A stretch of 40,845 nucleotides of DNA from CAZLCK01 sp964558235 (GCA_964558235.1 CAZLCK010000007.1:1-40845), one strand, 5' to 3'; counted from the stretch's first letter, positions 31,349-40,236 are shown. Translations and numbers: made by a program. The notes: generated by a model not told the origin, from the sequence alone.

Positions 31349-33777
31349 TTGCAGCTATTGGCCTCGATTGGAAGAGCGCTGCGGCAAGCGAACGTGAAAT
31401 TTGTGAGCGTGCATGCAATGACGACGAAGCATTTATGATATCTGCTTGCGAGATCGAAGGGGTTCGTGGCTGTGTTTTGCTTCGCACCTGCGGTAGGTTT
31501 GAGACCTATCTAGACCTCGAGGATGGGTATTCAGCCGACGATAATTTGCGTTCTGCCATCGCTTCAATGATGGGATTTAATTTAGAGGTTCCACAATCTA
31601 TCTTTTTACTATCCGGCGTTGAAGCTCACAGACGTGTCATGGAAATTGCTAGTGGTTTGCAGTCGCAAGTTTTGGGCGAGGATCAAATAATTGCCCAGGT
31701 AAAAGGTGCAATTTCTAATGCGCGTGAGTGCAAGTGTACAACGCCTTGGCTCGAGACCCTCTTTCGTCTTGCAATAACTGCCGGTAAAGAGGTCATTACC
31801 AAGGTTCGACTAAAGACCGTTCCTTCGTCGAGCTCACATAGAGCTTTTGAGCTCGCGTGTGAAATACTTGGCGATCTTGCGGGAAAGCGAGCTTTGGTTA
31901 TAGGCAATGGCGAGATGGGTCAGATTATGGCAAATCTGCTCGTCGATGCGGGATGTGAAGTCTCGGTTACACTCCGTACTTTTCGTCATGGAAGCACCGT
32001 TGTTCCAAAGGGCTGCTTTGCTGTTAATTATGAAGATCGTGCATCTGCGATAGAAGGTTGTGAGCTAGTTGTTAGCGCAACTAGAAGTCCTCATACCACT
32101 ATCAGTGTCTCTATGGTTGAACCGTTGGAATCTAAACCAAGTTTGCTCATCGACCTCGCAATGCCGCGAGATATCGACCCAGCATGTCGTGACATCGATG
32201 GTGTTAGGCTTCTTGATATCGATGACTTAGTTGATGACGGTGCCTATGGAGACCCTGAGGGGGTACGTCGCGCCGAAGCTATCATCGATGAGAAACTCTC
32301 TGACTATATGGAGTGGGAGCGCAATCGTGCTGAGCGCTTGGGAACTGTTTTTACAGGTGGGAGGATCGCAGTATTTGCAGGTACTACCGAGGGGCGTGAG
32401 CTTTGCGAACTCATGTCTGAGTCTGGGCTTACCGCAGATGTCTATACAGCAACAGGCTATGGAGCTTCGTTACTCTCAAATCTTGTAGGTATTACTGTTC
32501 ATCCTGGGCGCATTGACGCAGATGGGATGGTGCATGAGCTTGCCGGTGCAGTTGCTGTAGTTGATGCTACGCACCCATATGCTCATGAAGTTAGTGACAA
32601 TATCCGGACTGCTGCTGAAAAGGTTGGAGCTAGATATATTCGAGTGCTTCGCCTAGCCACTCCACACGATGACGATGCAGTAGTTGTTGGCAGCGCTGAA
32701 GAAGCTGCCGAGTTTCTTGCTGCTCATGAGGGCAACATCCTTCTTACTACAGGCAGTAAGGATCTGCCAGCCTATACTTCGATTCCAGATTTTGCATCGC
32801 GTGTGTATCCACGTGTTCTGCCCGATCCTGACTCTTTAAATCGTGCGCTCTCACTCGGGTATTTACCTTCGCGCATTATCTGTATGCAAGGGCCATTTTC
32901 GCGTGATATGAATGTGGCAACCCTTGAGTCTATTGATGCAACCTGGATGGTTACAAAAGATACAGGCAAAGCTGGTGGTTTTGCAGATAAGATAGAAGCT
33001 GCTCATAGAGCAGGAGCAAAAGTTATTTTGATTGCAAGGCCTGTTGCAGATGAGCAGGGAGTAAGTGTGCAAGATGCTCTAGCAGAGCTTGCAGCATTTC
33101 AGCCTCATGTTGAGGTGGCTAGCACTAAAGATAAATCTGCAAAGGATAATTTTTCATGTGTGGTGAAAGCAGCAGATACAGCTGCTAGTACAGGCCTTTC
33201 GAACAACGCAAACGCAGCGGACACAGCTGCTAGCACTGACTTTTCGAGCAACGCGAACTCAGCGGACACAGATCCAGATACAGCAACAAATCCAGATACA
33301 GCGGACATAGATCCCAACAAGGACAACTCAACACAATATATGCGATTTCCAGTATTTATCGACCTGATGGGTGCGCGCTGCATAGTAGCAGGAGGTGGCG
33401 AAGTCGGAAAACGCCGTGCGGGTGTGCTCGCAAAATTTGGTGCCGATGTAACTATCCTAGATCCAAATTATGTAGACGCACCCGATAACGTGCGTTTTGA
33501 GCAAAGAGCGTGGGCGGATAAAGACGAGCTTGGTTGTACGATTGTTGTTGCAGCAACTAATGATCGCACAACTAACGAAGCGATTGTTGCTGCATGCAAA
33601 AATGCTGGTGTTTTAGTAAATGTCTCTGATAGTCCTAAAGATTGCGACTTTTTCTTCCCAGCAATATGCGAAGGCAAAAACCTGATCGCTGGAATTTCAT
33701 CTGATGGCGCACATCACAGCCTTGTTGCAGAGGCTGCTCGCGTTGTAAGGGAGATCCTAAAGGAGGTTGACGCGTGA
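31345..33777 (+). CDS. Three-domain fusion: glutamyl-tRNA reductase (HemA) - precorrin-6A reductase (CbiJ) - precorrin-2 dehydrogenase (SirC)
   Basis: 810 residues in one frame. HemA (1-335) has the catalytic Cys49 in LLRTCGRFETY, GLQSQVLGEDQIIAQVK, the NADPH motif ALVIGNGEMGQIMANLL and a C-terminal helix. CbiJ (about 339-595) has IAVFAGTTEGREL, VDATHPYAHEVSDNI, LLTTGSKDL and VTKDTGKAGGFADKIEAA. A linker of about 70 polar residues (595-663) holds a 15-residue repeat. SirC (664-810) has CIVAGGGEVGKRRAGVL and VVAATNDRTTNEAI, with NVSDSPKDCDFFFPA. SirC here lacks the CysG chelatase part; CbiK does that job. The protein would act at three separated steps, all needed for corrin synthesis. The usual CNRTE of HemA reads CGRFE, a noticeable divergence. 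Confidence 0.93.
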   Translation: MIAAIGLDWKSAAASEREICERACNDDEAFMISACEIEGVRGCVLLRTCGRFETYLDLEDGYSADDNLRSAIASMMGFNLEVPQSIFLLSGVEAHRRVMEIASGLQSQVLGEDQIIAQVKGAISNARECKCTTPWLETLFRLAITAGKEVITKVRLKTVPSSSSHRAFELACEILGDLAGKRALVIGNGEMGQIMANLLVDAGCEVSVTLRTFRHGSTVVPKGCFAVNYEDRASAIEGCELVVSATRSPHTTISVSMVEPLESKPSLLIDLAMPRDIDPACRDIDGVRLLDIDDLVDDGAYGDPEGVRRAEAIIDEKLSDYMEWERNRAERLGTVFTGGRIAVFAGTTEGRELCELMSESGLTADVYTATGYGASLLSNLVGITVHPGRIDADGMVHELAGAVAVVDATHPYAHEVSDNIRTAAEKVGARYIRVLRLATPHDDDAVVVGSAEEAAEFLAAHEGNILLTTGSKDLPAYTSIPDFASRVYPRVLPDPDSLNRALSLGYLPSRIICMQGPFSRDMNVATLESIDATWMVTKDTGKAGGFADKIEAAHRAGAKVILIARPVADEQGVSVQDALAELAAFQPHVEVASTKDKSAKDNFSCVVKAADTAASTGLSNNANAADTAASTDFSSNANSADTDPDTATNPDTADIDPNKDNSTQYMRFPVFIDLMGARCIVAGGGEVGKRRAGVLAKFGADVTILDPNYVDAPDNVRFEQRAWADKDELGCTIVVAATNDRTTNEAIVAACKNAGVLVNVSDSPKDCDFFFPAICEGKNLIAGISSDGAHHSLVAEAARVVREILKEVDA
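33169..33258 (+). repeat. Two 45-base tandem repeats in the CbiJ-SirC linker
   Basis: Units at 33169-33213 and 33214-33258 encode AADTAASTGLSNNAN and AADTAASTDFSSNAN. A third, degenerate stretch of D/T/P residues follows to about 33312. The repeats are in frame. Confidence 0.9.
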
Positions 33778-34658
33778 TGAAATTACGTATAGGAACACGC
33801 GCGTCAAAGCTTGCTGTTGCGCAGGCCGAGATGGCTGCTAGTGCAATTAGGGCTAACAACCCCGATATTCAAATTGAAATTATTCGCATTACTACCACTG
33901 GAGATAAAATACTCGACAAAACTCTCGAGAAGATCGGTGGCAAGGGGCTTTTTGTAAAGGAACTCGATGCTGCTCTACTCGATGGGCGTATAGACATTGC
34001 TGTACATAGTTGCAAAGATGTTCCGATGGAGATCGATCCAAATCTACCTTTGGTGGCAGCCTCGCATCGCGCTGATCCTAGGGATGTGCTGGTTTATCCT
34101 AAAACAAAAACCAAGCTAGATCCAACACTCCCAATTGGAAGTAGTTCTGCCAGAAGACGTGTACAACTTGCTAGGCTCTTTCCAAAAATGGATGTAAAAA
34201 GCGTTCGAGGCAACGTGCTTACGAGACTTGAGAAGCTCGATAGGGGTGAGTTTGGCGCGCTAGTCTTAGCCGCTGCTGGTCTTGAAAGGATAGGTTTAGG
34301 ACATCGCATTTCTAAGCATTTTGAAGTAGATGAAATGTTACCATCGGCAGGACAAGGCATACTCGCTGTGCAAGCTCGTGATGATTTGGATACGAGCTTT
34401 TTGGAAGGTTTTAACGATCCCGACTCATTTAGATGCATGGTCGTTGAAAGAGCATTTACTCGTGCACTCGACGGGGGGTGCACTAAACCTTGTGGGGCTT
34501 TTGCACAAATTGAGGGTGATGCACTTAAATTGCGCGGAATGTATGTAAGCGATGATGAGACCGAAATGCGTTTTGGTGAAACTATGCTTTATGGCGATCT
34601 TGAACAAATCGAAGCTGGAGCGCAAGAGTTTGCGAGAGGACTGAGAAACAATGGCTAG
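33777..34658 (+). CDS. hemC: Porphobilinogen deaminase (hydroxymethylbilane synthase)
   Basis: 293 residues from the ATG at 33777. It polymerises four porphobilinogens. Seen: LRIGTRASKLAVAQAEM, the TTGDKILDKTLEKIGGKGLF segment, KELDAALLDGRIDIAVHSCK, and SSARRRVQLARLFP with the conserved arginines. The dipyrromethane cofactor attaches to Cys235 in LDGGCTKPCGAF. A GTG directly before the ATG (33774) is an alternative, since AAGGAGG is seven bases from it and ten from the ATG. The ATG overlaps the previous stop (TGATG). Confidence 0.96.
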   Translation: MKLRIGTRASKLAVAQAEMAASAIRANNPDIQIEIIRITTTGDKILDKTLEKIGGKGLFVKELDAALLDGRIDIAVHSCKDVPMEIDPNLPLVAASHRADPRDVLVYPKTKTKLDPTLPIGSSSARRRVQLARLFPKMDVKSVRGNVLTRLEKLDRGEFGALVLAAAGLERIGLGHRISKHFEVDEMLPSAGQGILAVQARDDLDTSFLEGFNDPDSFRCMVVERAFTRALDGGCTKPCGAFAQIEGDALKLRGMYVSDDETEMRFGETMLYGDLEQIEAGAQEFARGLRNNG

Positions 34659-36162
34659 CGGAAAGGTGGCGCTTGTAGGCGCAGGACCAGGAGATCCTGG
34701 ACTTTTGACTTTAAGAGCTCGTGCTTTGCTCGAGGCTGCAGATACTGTTATATATGACAGGCTAGTTTGCGATGACGTATTGGCCTTAGCTAAGGGCGCT
34801 AAGATGGTTTATGTGGGAAAAGAAAAAAGCCACCATCTTGTCCCTCAAGATCAAATAAATGAGATTCTCGTTAAAGAGGCTCAAGAAGCCGATCTCGTTG
34901 TCCGTCTTAAAGGCGGTGATCCATATGTATTTGGACGCGGCGGAGAAGAGGCCGAATACCTGGTTGAGCATGGAATAGAATTTGAGGTTGTTCCGGGCGT
35001 AACAAGTGCGCTTGCAGCACTATCGCACGCTGGAATCCCTGCGACATTTAGAGGTATGGCTCAGTCGGTTCATATAATTACAGGTCATGCAAGGCAAAAT
35101 GGTGAACTCGATATCGACTATAAGGCGCTTTGCAATGTTCATGGCACGCTTGTTTTTTTGATGGCCGTGACCAGCATGTCGCAGATCACTGGCGGTCTTT
35201 TGGAAGCTGGTATGAATCCTTCAACTCCAGCTGCAGTAGTGCAAAATGGAACTCTTCCTTCGCAGCGTACAGTTACTGCAACGCTTGAAAATATCGTCTC
35301 TGTTGTAAAATCTGCCGGCATTACAAGTCCAGCTATCTTAGTTGTAGGTGAGGTTTGTACTACGCGAGAGTTTTTAGATTGGAAGTCCAAGCGTCCTTTA
35401 TCAGGTGCTACTGTAGTAGTATGTCGCGCAAAGGATAAGCAGGGCGCTTTAACATCGCTGCTTAAAGAGGCGGGCGCTCAAGTTATCGCTTTGCCATGTA
35501 TTCAAACAGTTGCATGCAATGTGGATGAGACTAGGGAGGCTTTGCGAGGACTTGCTAATTATGCGTGGTTAGTGCTTACAAGCCCAGTTGGTGTTTCAAG
35601 ACTTTTTGAGGAGCTTTCAGCACTTGGTCAAGATGCCCGTGCTCTTGCACCCGTAAAGATTGCAGCAGTGGGGGAAGCTACATCTGCAGCTCTTTTAGCT
35701 CATGGTATTGTGGCCGATTTTATTCCTGAACACTTCGATGGAAAACACCTTGGGCAGGGGCTTGCAAAGTTGGTTCAACCGGGCGAGAAGTTGATGGTTT
35801 TGCGTGCAAAAAAGGCCGCCCCTAGCCTATCAAGTGTATTAGATTCAAATGAAATCGACTATGACGATGTCGTTGCTTATGAGACCGTAATCGGCGCATC
35901 TGAAGATGATGCTATTGCGATACGCAATGCTATAAAAAGTGGGCTTGTAAACTATGTGGCATTTACAAGTGGATCTACAGTCGAGGGATTTATTGATGCT
36001 GTAGGTGATATCCAAGCAGAGATGCCTCTTGCAGCATGTATTGGTCCAACGTCGCTTAAGGCTGCAAAATCACATGGTTTTTCTACGATATGTGCTAAGA
36101 ATTCAAAGCTTGCAGATCTAGTACAAGCGATAATCGAGTCGTGGAAATCAGACAGGAGATAA
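34651..36162 (+). CDS. cobA-hemD: Fused uroporphyrinogen-III C-methyltransferase / uroporphyrinogen-III synthase
   Basis: 503 residues. CobA (1-245) makes precorrin-2: VALVGAGPGDPGLLTLRARA, ADTVIYDRLV, VRLKGGDPYVFGRGGEEAEY, VPGVTSALAALSHAGIPATF, and HIITGHARQNG. HemD (about 255-500) closes the tetrapyrrole ring to uroporphyrinogen III: VVVCRAKDKQGALTSLLKEA, WLVLTSPVGVSRLFEEL, VAFTSGSTVEGFIDAV and AACIGPTSLKAAKSHGF. This fusion is known in clostridia and some actinobacteria. It overlaps hemC by eight bases and lies one base from hemB. Confidence 0.95.
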   Translation: MASGKVALVGAGPGDPGLLTLRARALLEAADTVIYDRLVCDDVLALAKGAKMVYVGKEKSHHLVPQDQINEILVKEAQEADLVVRLKGGDPYVFGRGGEEAEYLVEHGIEFEVVPGVTSALAALSHAGIPATFRGMAQSVHIITGHARQNGELDIDYKALCNVHGTLVFLMAVTSMSQITGGLLEAGMNPSTPAAVVQNGTLPSQRTVTATLENIVSVVKSAGITSPAILVVGEVCTTREFLDWKSKRPLSGATVVVCRAKDKQGALTSLLKEAGAQVIALPCIQTVACNVDETREALRGLANYAWLVLTSPVGVSRLFEELSALGQDARALAPVKIAAVGEATSAALLAHGIVADFIPEHFDGKHLGQGLAKLVQPGEKLMVLRAKKAAPSLSSVLDSNEIDYDDVVAYETVIGASEDDAIAIRNAIKSGLVNYVAFTSGSTVEGFIDAVGDIQAEMPLAACIGPTSLKAAKSHGFSTICAKNSKLADLVQAIIESWKSDRR

Positions 36163-36163
36163 G

Positions 36164-37216
36164 ATGTCGAGCATAGATATTCCAACCCCAATTGCACGCC
36201 CTCGTCGTCTTCGCTATACGGCAGGTATTCGCGATTTAACACGAGAGACAAAACTCTCTTTACGTTCACTTATCTATCCACTTTTTGTGGTGGAAGAGGA
36301 CAATGTTAAGCGCGAAATCAACGGTCTGCCAGGGCAATACCATTATTCACCCGACCGTATATGCGAAGAGGTTCAAGCATGTGTTGATTTAGGTGTTACA
36401 TCATTTTTGATCTTTGGTCTGCCTGCCAAAAAAGATGAGATCGGCAGCAGCGCTTGGGCTGAGGATGGCGTTGTCCAGCAAGGTGTTCGTGCTATTCGCG
36501 AACAATTTCCAGACGTTACGATTGTGACAGATGTCTGTCTTTGTGAGTATACAAGCCATGGGCATTGTGGCCCACTTCCTAAATCTGTTATGCTCGATCC
36601 CGATCACGCTCCAACAAGTGATCTTCGCAAAGCAGCTGCTGGTCCAATCAACGATATCACGCTTGAGCTTTTGGCCAAAACTGCTGTATCACAAGCATAT
36701 GCTGGTGCTGATATTGTTGCGCCATCAGCTATGATGGACGGTCAGGTTGCTGCAATTCGTGCTGGACTCGATGAGGCTGGATTGGAGCACATTCCAGTGA
36801 TGAGCTATTCAGCTAAATATGCATCAGCCTTCTATGGGCCTTTCCGTGAGGCTGCCGGTTCTGCTCCTGCGTTTGGTAATCGTAAAGGGTATCAGATGGA
36901 TCCTCATAATGCGCGTGAGGCTATTCGAGAAAGCATGATCGATGAAAGCGAGGATGCTGACTTCTTAATGGTTAAGCCTGCACTTTCTTATCTCGATATC
37001 CTTGCTAATTTGCGGCAGGCTACAGATCTTCCAATTGCAGCATACTCAGTTAGCGGTGAATATTCGATGATAAAAGCTGCTGCAGCTGCTGGCTATATTG
37101 ATGAGGATGCTATCGTGGGTGAGATTGCAATTAGCATTTTTCGCGCTGGTGCTGATATTTTAATCACATATTATGCAAAGGAGATCGCTCAGATGATCAC
37201 CTCTGGCAAGATTTAA
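36164..37216 (+). CDS. hemB: Delta-aminolevulinic acid dehydratase (porphobilinogen synthase)
   Basis: 350 residues. It condenses two 5-aminolevulinates to porphobilinogen. The zinc-binding form of the metal site is present: DVCLCEYTSHGHCG with Cys125, Cys127 and Cys135. Schiff-base lysines are Lys218 (MSYSAKYASAFYGPF) and Lys271 (FLMVKPALSYLDIL). N-terminal RPRRLRYTAGIRDLTRET is typical. GGAGATAAG precedes the ATG, and it follows cobA-hemD with a one-base gap. Confidence 0.97.
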   Translation: MSSIDIPTPIARPRRLRYTAGIRDLTRETKLSLRSLIYPLFVVEEDNVKREINGLPGQYHYSPDRICEEVQACVDLGVTSFLIFGLPAKKDEIGSSAWAEDGVVQQGVRAIREQFPDVTIVTDVCLCEYTSHGHCGPLPKSVMLDPDHAPTSDLRKAAAGPINDITLELLAKTAVSQAYAGADIVAPSAMMDGQVAAIRAGLDEAGLEHIPVMSYSAKYASAFYGPFREAAGSAPAFGNRKGYQMDPHNAREAIRESMIDESEDADFLMVKPALSYLDILANLRQATDLPIAAYSVSGEYSMIKAAAAAGYIDEDAIVGEIAISIFRAGADILITYYAKEIAQMITSGKI

Positions 37217-37235
37217 AATCGTAAGGATATCTACC

Positions 37236-38540
37236 ATGACTAATACAACCGATTCTTCTCGTTCTTCTGAGCTTTTTGCTGAGGCTTCTACGATGCTACC
37301 CGGTGGGGTAAACAGCCCGGTGCGCGCATTTGGATCGGTTGGGCGAGATCCTCTTTTTATCTCTAGTGCTAGCGGAGCTACGATAACCGATGTCGATGGT
37401 CATTCATATATCGACTACGTGGGATCTTGGGGGCCAATGATTTTAGGACATGATCACCCTGCTGTTCGCGAGGCTGTACAAGAGGCTATTTACCACGGTC
37501 TTAGTTTTGGCGCGCCATGTCCGCGTGAGGTTGATATCGCACGATTGATGTGTCGGATGGTTCCAGACCTCGAGATGGTACGCATGGTCAATAGTGGCAC
37601 TGAAGCTGTTATGAGCGCGCTTCGTGTTGCAAGGGGAGCGACTGGACGTGCAAAGATTATTAAGTTCGAAGGCTGTTATCACGGACATGTTGATTCTATG
37701 CTTGTAAAGGCTGGGTCGGGTGCACTGACAGGTGGAATGCCTTCTAGCGCTGGTGTCTCAGCTGCTGTTGCTTCAGATACTTTAGTTGCAACGTATAACG
37801 ACCTCGGTAGCGTTGAAGAGATACTTCAAAGGCAAGGTGGCGATGTTGCTGCAATTATCGTTGAGCCCGTTGCTGCGAATATGGGCGTTGTAGCTCCTAA
37901 GCCAAGCTTTCTTGAGGGGCTTCGTGAGTTGTCCAACAAATATGGTTGTCTTTTGATCTTTGACGAGGTTATTACTGGTTTTCGACTTGCTCCAGGTGGA
38001 GCTCAAGAGCGCTTTGGCGTGCGTGCCGACCTTGTGATTTTTGGAAAGATAATCGGTGGCGGCATGCCAGTTGGTGCTTATGGTGGAAGGCGCGATCTTA
38101 TGGAGCTTGTTGCTCCAGCAGGCCCGGTATATCAAGCTGGGACTCTTTCGGGTAATCCTGTTGCAATGGCTGCTGGATATGCTCAACTATCATGTCTTAA
38201 TGACGATCATGAGATCTATACCAGAATTGACGAGCATACTCGCGTTCTTGCAGATGGGCTAGCTGAGATTGCTGGAGATCGTGCGGTTGTAACCCGTGTT
38301 GGTTCGCTCGCATGCGTTTTCTTCTCTAAGCCAAATGATCGCAGACGCACTGAGGTAAGTACTTATGCGGATGCTGCAGCTAGTGATACTGAAGCTTTTG
38401 CTAATTACTTTGGAGCTATGTTAGATGAGGGAATCTATATTGCACCATCCCAGTTTGAAGCTATCTTTGTTGGAGATGCTCACGATGATGCGGCTATTGC
38501 TAAGACCTTAGAGGCGGCTCGTAAAGCCTTGAGTAGGTAA
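37236..38540 (+). CDS. hemL: Glutamate-1-semialdehyde 2,1-aminomutase
   Basis: 434 residues. It converts glutamate-1-semialdehyde, the HemA product, to 5-aminolevulinate using PMP/PLP. Seen: MLPGGVNSPVRAF, YVGSWGPMILGHDHP, MVNSGTEAVMSALRVAR, FEGCYHGHVDSMLVKAGSG, LIFDEVITGFRLAPGGAQ, and the cofactor Lys271 in IFGKIIGGGMPVGAYGG; YQAGTLSGNPVAMAAG also fits. GTAAGGATAT lies upstream. It is the last gene of the corrin block, though it acts second. No clear terminator follows before the convergent rlmD. Confidence 0.97.
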   Translation: MTNTTDSSRSSELFAEASTMLPGGVNSPVRAFGSVGRDPLFISSASGATITDVDGHSYIDYVGSWGPMILGHDHPAVREAVQEAIYHGLSFGAPCPREVDIARLMCRMVPDLEMVRMVNSGTEAVMSALRVARGATGRAKIIKFEGCYHGHVDSMLVKAGSGALTGGMPSSAGVSAAVASDTLVATYNDLGSVEEILQRQGGDVAAIIVEPVAANMGVVAPKPSFLEGLRELSNKYGCLLIFDEVITGFRLAPGGAQERFGVRADLVIFGKIIGGGMPVGAYGGRRDLMELVAPAGPVYQAGTLSGNPVAMAAGYAQLSCLNDDHEIYTRIDEHTRVLADGLAEIAGDRAVVTRVGSLACVFFSKPNDRRRTEVSTYADAAASDTEAFANYFGAMLDEGIYIAPSQFEAIFVGDAHDDAAIAKTLEAARKALSR

Positions 38541-38582
38541 TATTGTCAAGCAGTTCTAGCTTAGCGTGGCGTGATAAACTCG

Positions 38583-38630
38583 CGCGATTTATGCGATTTG
38601 CGTGATTTATGCGATTTACGCGGTAGATTT
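38583..38630. repeat. Short tandem repeats of about 10 bases
   Basis: GCGATTTAT, GCGATTTGC, GTGATTTAT and GCGATTTAC follow one another, then a degenerate copy. The array runs from the hemL-rlmD gap into the last codons of the minus-strand methyltransferase gene, so the C terminus (RKSTA) is partly made of repeat. Confidence 0.6.
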
Positions 38631-39938
38631 ACGTGATAAGATCGCAACCGTCTCCACATGAAAGGTCTGCGGGAATAGATCTACGGGTGTCACCTTTCTA
38701 AGTTCAAAACCCATCTCCAAAAGTATTTTAAGGTCGCGTGCGAGTGTCGTTGGATTGCAAGATATATATGCCATACGTTTTGGATTCAGCTCCTCGATAC
38801 GCTCAAAAACTTCCTTTGCGAGCCCAGAATATGGTGGATCAACAATTAATTTGTCCACCTCTCCAATTCCTGCCGATTCCTTGGCTGCATCTCCACCAAT
38901 AACTTCAGCATCTAAGTTGTTACGCTCTAAATTGATCCGCAAATCTCTAATGCTAGAAGATGATGACTCAATCGCAACAACATCGGGCGAAATGCGTGCA
39001 AGTGGTAGAGTAAATGTTCCAACTCCGCAGTATAGATCACAACAGATGTCCTCTTCGCTAACCTCTAGTCCATCAAGTGCAATTTTTACAAGCTCTTCAG
39101 TAGCTTCAGTGTTCACTTGAAAAAAAGATGGTGCACTAACTTGCATCTTTAGACCTAAAAGCCGCTCATTCCAGCGCTCATCACCATTTAAGACCTCCAC
39201 CTTAGAAGGCTTTCTTGCCTTCATCTTCTCGTGTGTTAAGACCCTTACGATGCTAGCTCCTTTCATGGAGCTACTAAGTATATCTACAGCGGCTTTTCTA
39301 GGGAAAGCTTCCGGGTTGGTCCAAAGTGCAAGCTGAGTCTTTTTAGTGCGTGCAGATGTTCGTATTCCCACACGTAAAAGCCCGTGATCCAAGGCCTTTA
39401 AATACCTTAGCGCGCCGGTTAGAGACTTAATGGATTTTTGCCATTGAGGTGCAAATAAAAGACATTTCTCTATAGGAACAATCTCTTTAGAACCCTTCTT
39501 GTGATATCCCAAGACAAGTTTTCCATCCACTTGAACAGCTTCTAGTTCGATCTTGTTTCTGTATCCCCAGTCAGCATCTACAAATACGCACTTATCAACG
39601 AGTGTTCGAGCAACATCTAGCTCAATCTTTCCAATCTTTGTTAGTGAGTCAATAACACTTTGACGCTTATATTCAAGTTGGGATGGGCGTTCGATAATCT
39701 GCCAAGGACAACCACCACATACTCCAAAATAAGGACAGCGGGCTTTTACTCTTACAGGCGAAGATTCAACTAGCTCAACAACATTTGCTCTAGCCCATTT
39801 TGAATGCTCCTCAACAATTTCAATATCCACAACATCTCCAGGGCATGTCTCATCAACAAAAACAGTCTTGCCTTGAGGAAGCCTAGAGACGCCGCTCCCG
39901 CCATAAGCTATCCTGTCGACTTTGATTCTCGTTGACAT
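38616..39938 (-). CDS. rlmD: 23S rRNA (uracil-5-)-methyltransferase, RlmD/TrmA family
   Basis: 440 residues. It methylates a uracil at C5 in 23S rRNA or tRNA with SAM. N-terminal TRAM domain (1-60), then a [4Fe-4S] site of Cys68, Cys74, Cys77 (CPYFGVCGGCPWQ) and Cys159 (IEKCLLF). The methyltransferase domain has FFQVNTEATEELV, DLYCGVGTFTLPLA (SAM motif), LIVDPPYSGL and the catalytic Cys in YISCNPTTLARDL. The exact target uridine cannot be set from sequence, as the family includes RlmC, RlmD, RlmCD and TrmA-like members. The start ATG at 39938 is followed by STRIKVDRIAYGGSGVSRL. Confidence 0.9.
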   Translation of the reverse strand: MSTRIKVDRIAYGGSGVSRLPQGKTVFVDETCPGDVVDIEIVEEHSKWARANVVELVESSPVRVKARCPYFGVCGGCPWQIIERPSQLEYKRQSVIDSLTKIGKIELDVARTLVDKCVFVDADWGYRNKIELEAVQVDGKLVLGYHKKGSKEIVPIEKCLLFAPQWQKSIKSLTGALRYLKALDHGLLRVGIRTSARTKKTQLALWTNPEAFPRKAAVDILSSSMKGASIVRVLTHEKMKARKPSKVEVLNGDERWNERLLGLKMQVSAPSFFQVNTEATEELVKIALDGLEVSEEDICCDLYCGVGTFTLPLARISPDVVAIESSSSSIRDLRINLERNNLDAEVIGGDAAKESAGIGEVDKLIVDPPYSGLAKEVFERIEELNPKRMAYISCNPTTLARDLKILLEMGFELRKVTPVDLFPQTFHVETVAILSRKSTA

Positions 39939-40065
39939 GCCTGATTGTCCTTTTATACTCGAAAATGTTGTGGCGCATCATAGCCAAATTAGGTTTGATG
40001 CAACCAACATTGTATGTGATCTGCTCAAAAGCCAAAAGCAGATCGAGAGGATAGGAGAGATAATT

Positions 40066-40236
40066 ATGGCAGTAGCAGTTAGTGCTGAGGATTGTGTTGG
40101 ATGCGGTGCATGCGTAGATCTTTGCCCAGCAGCAGCTCTTGAGCTTAATGGTGATAATATCGTTGAGGTCAACGACGATTGCGTAGACTGTGGATCATGC
40201 GTTGCCACATGCCCATCTGGCGCTTTAACCCTTTAG
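40066..40236 (+). CDS. Clostridial-type 2[4Fe-4S] ferredoxin
   Basis: 56 residues, the usual small ferredoxin. Two CxxCxxCxxxCP motifs: cysteines 10, 13, 16 and 20 (CVGCGACVDLCP) and 39, 42, 45 and 49 (CVDCGSCVATCP). The frame is open upstream to 39922, but AGGAGA lies nine bases before the ATG at 40066 and the family starts there. It is the likely electron acceptor of the Por enzyme, among others. It is divergent from rlmD and followed by a strong terminator, so it is probably a single-gene unit. Confidence 0.95.
   Translation: MAVAVSAEDCVGCGACVDLCPAAALELNGDNIVEVNDDCVDCGSCVATCPSGALTL

Noticed and set aside
39922..40065. N-terminal extension of the small ferredoxin
   Set aside because: The ATG at 40066 has AGGAGA upstream and gives a standard 56-residue ferredoxin; the extension overlaps the divergent rlmD start.
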